A stretch of 64,000 bases of DNA, from contig NZ_MZGV01000020.1 of the NCBI RefSeq assembly GCF_002029235.1, forward strand, positions 1 to 64,000, written 5' to 3'. Positions 62,545-64,000 of the stretch are shown here, in pieces; the first letter of the stretch is position 1, and each line of letters starts with the position of its first letter. The translations under genes and the position numbers were made by a program. The stretch comes from Clostridium oryzae. Lineage in GTDB: Bacteria > Bacillota > Clostridia > Clostridiales > Clostridiaceae. The notes under the pieces are model-generated. The model made no database searches and was not told the DNA's origin. It saw only the letters and a list, made by a program, of their open reading frames with translations.

Positions 62545-63683
62545 TTTTTAAGAAAAGAACTATTATATTTTTTGTATTTATTTTTTTGTGAGATAGGATT
62601 ATTAATATCAATTTTATTCAATTCATTTGAGGAGAATCCCTTTAGAATCCATTGATTGCAATTATAGTACACATCGTTGATTAAAGCTACCAGCTCTTTT
62701 AATTGTTCATAATCGCTAATCGTGAAACAATCCGTTGTTTCATGTAATATTTCGTTAAAATCATAGCAGTTTTTTATATCTAATTTTATCTCCCAGGTTA
62801 TTTGTTCAGCTTCTTTTTTGTTAATCACATAATTTGATATTAAATAAGAAATAAAATTATTGTCATATTCGTTAAAACATAACGAGTTATCCTTTGCGGC
62901 TCGAATAAGTTCATCTTTAGTGAAAAACTTATACTCTATATTCTTTCTTAATGACTGTTGTTCAACAATATAATGATAGTTATCTACATAGTCATAGCAT
63001 AGGTGATCGTTGCAAATAAAAATGCCATAATCCTTCCAATAATTTTCATATATTATAGATATAATATCAAACATATCTCCAGTGAATTCGTCAAGATATG
63101 TACTTATTAGTTTATAGGCTGTAGTGAAGTCTAAAACACCATAATAATAGAGCATACCTCTAAGCAACTGGTTAATGTTCTCATTAAATTTAATCTGCTT
63201 ATAAACCTCTATACTGTTAACAAGATATTTTAAACGCTGTAGTATATCTTTCGGAATCATTATAAATTTATTTTCGTCCATGATGACAAGTGATACTATT
63301 CCTAATTTTCTAAGATATAGAGTTAAATCTGAATATTTATCACGAAATGGCATTATTCCATCACTGTTAACTATACACTTTATAAGTTTGTATTCATTTT
63401 CTGTGAGTCTGCATAACAGTGAGTTAAGTGAGTTTATTATATGTGTACGTAACGCTGACGCTAGTTCAGGTTTTCTGAGCGTGCTCACACAAGACACTCC
63501 TAAGCATTTACGAATAATATTCAAATCAGATTTTGTATAATTCTGTAATACGTAATATACATCAGCATCAGAATCAGCTGTAATAAAAGCCTTTTCCAAA
63601 ATTTTTTCATGGGTGGATTTCAACTGTTGTTTTAGGTTATTTAAAGCTTTAATTGTATCTAGTAAATATTTTCTATCATTCAT
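62532..63683 (-). CDS. Protein of unknown function, mostly helical
   Basis: A 383-residue soluble protein with no signal peptide or clear motif. It is rich in Asn, Lys, Ile, Tyr and Leu, and predicted mainly alpha-helical by inspection. Residues 50-110 (YTKSDLNIIRKCLGVS, KPELASALRTHII) resemble a SAP-like or helix-turn-helix bundle, and residues 105-180 look like a winged-helix-type segment (LTENEYKLIKCIVNSDGIMPF). The tail is Lys/Asn-rich. I do not recognise the family. CAGGTGATTTC lies just before the ATG. It is convergent with the histidine kinase. Confidence 0.72.
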   Translation of the reverse strand: MNDRKYLLDTIKALNNLKQQLKSTHEKILEKAFITADSDADVYYVLQNYTKSDLNIIRKCLGVSCVSTLRKPELASALRTHIINSLNSLLCRLTENEYKLIKCIVNSDGIMPFRDKYSDLTLYLRKLGIVSLVIMDENKFIMIPKDILQRLKYLVNSIEVYKQIKFNENINQLLRGMLYYYGVLDFTTAYKLISTYLDEFTGDMFDIISIIYENYWKDYGIFICNDHLCYDYVDNYHYIVEQQSLRKNIEYKFFTKDELIRAAKDNSLCFNEYDNNFISYLISNYVINKKEAEQITWEIKLDIKNCYDFNEILHETTDCFTISDYEQLKELVALINDVYYNCNQWILKGFSSNELNKIDINNPISQKNKYKKYNSSFLKNYLD

Positions 63684-63929
63684 GAAATCACCTGCATAGA
63701 ATATTTGAGATCAAAACTCTCCTCATATATTATAACAAATATATATATACTAAGCATATGTATACATTGTAAAAAACACATTAATTTTAATTAGGTGTTG
63801 TAACACCTATTAGCTTGAAAATACCTTCTTTACATATAGAAATTGTGGTACAAAGCATTTTTGTACCACAATTTTGACTAATGATATATTTCTAGTTAAT
63901 GAACGCTGTTAATAATCGGTATCTGCTTG
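63684..63929. other. Spacer with a 13-bp hairpin
   Basis: AATTGTGGTACAA (63841-63853) pairs with the complementary arm TTGTACCACAATT (63861-63873). On the minus strand it would follow the gene ending at 63930 and act as its terminator, though the T-run is weak. The rest is AT-rich promoter sequence for the 62532-63683 gene. Confidence 0.6.
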
Positions 63930-64000
63930 TTATAGTTTTAGTAGGTTATCGAGAGTTGGCTTGTCAAATCCAACTACTATGTTTCCATCTACATCTATAA
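63930..64000 (-). CDS. C-terminal end of a glutaredoxin/thioredoxin-like protein (partial)
   Basis: The minus-strand frame enters from the right edge and reads IDVDGNIVVGFDKPTLDNLL before ending in KL and a stop at 63932-63930. The D-G-N-IVVGFD-K-LD-L pattern is the usual end of small glutaredoxin-family proteins in clostridia (last strand plus final helix). The CxxC active site lies outside the window, so identity rests on 23 codons only. Confidence 0.6.
   Translation of the reverse strand, partial: IDVDGNIVVGFDKPTLDNLLKL

Noticed and set aside
1-64000. tRNA, rRNA, insertion sequences and CRISPR arrays
   Set aside because: Scanning by eye found no cloverleaf with a TTCGA-type T arm, no rRNA sequence, no DDE transposase frame and no regularly spaced repeats.

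Overview
The window is low-GC DNA from a Gram-positive, endospore-forming anaerobe, most likely a Clostridium or close relative. The signs are strong AGGAGG-type ribosome sites, AGA/ATA-rich codon use, wall teichoic acid genes, a cwlJ-gerQ spore germination pair, a T-box leader and a yybP-ykoY riboswitch. I cannot name the species from the sequence alone. There are 48 coding regions, one of them cut by the right edge and one a 5'-truncated gene. I see no rRNA, tRNA or CRISPR.

Layout. (1) 0.2-8.5 kb: a glycerol-phosphate polymer cassette (gpsA, tagD, two CDP-glycerol glycerophosphotransferases), then a secreted autolysin with three Ig-like repeats, a glucosaminidase domain and an amidase-like domain that has lost its metal ligands. 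(2) 8.5-11.2 kb: a large serine recombinase next to a permease gene that lacks its 5' end, which looks like an attachment-site junction. (3) 11.3-15.3 kb: cwlJ-gerQ, a metallophosphoesterase, and an unusual cytoplasmic ParB-like/BMP fusion protein. (4) 15.8-28.0 kb: a Wzx/Wzy-type capsule or exopolysaccharide operon with a priming transferase, three glycosyltransferases, a polymerase, an FdtA/FdtB/FdtC-like 3-acetamido-sugar pathway, a flippase, UDP-glucose dehydrogenase and the CpsC/CpsD/CpsB tyrosine-phosphorylation control module. A degenerate SGNH protein follows. (5) 29-45 kb: amino-acid biosynthesis (asnB; divergent argC and argB-argD-M20 amidohydrolase with ARG-box-like sites; hom-thrC; gltB-gltD). 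(6) 45.4-48.5 kb: a P2-type cation ATPase behind a yybP-ykoY (Mn2+) riboswitch. (7) 48.4-54.0 kb: aspS-gatCAB, the tRNA-dependent Asn/Gln pathway, behind a T-box with a likely AAC (Asn) specifier. Its arginine codons differ from those of its neighbours. (8) 54-64 kb: lipid kinase, acyltransferase, a YhaO/YhaN-like nuclease-ATPase pair, a BI-1 family membrane protein, an orphan membrane histidine kinase, two unrecognised proteins, and the end of a redoxin-like gene.

The most unusual signals are: a pair of related long hairpins upstream of argC and hom, whose arms differ by at least one compensatory base-pair change; the recombinase beside a truncated permease; two extracytoplasmic proteins whose catalytic residues are missing; and a family of short intergenic palindromes, often flanked by A/G-rich and C/T-rich arms.

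Gene starts were chosen by eye from ribosome sites. All functions are read from motifs, without database searches.
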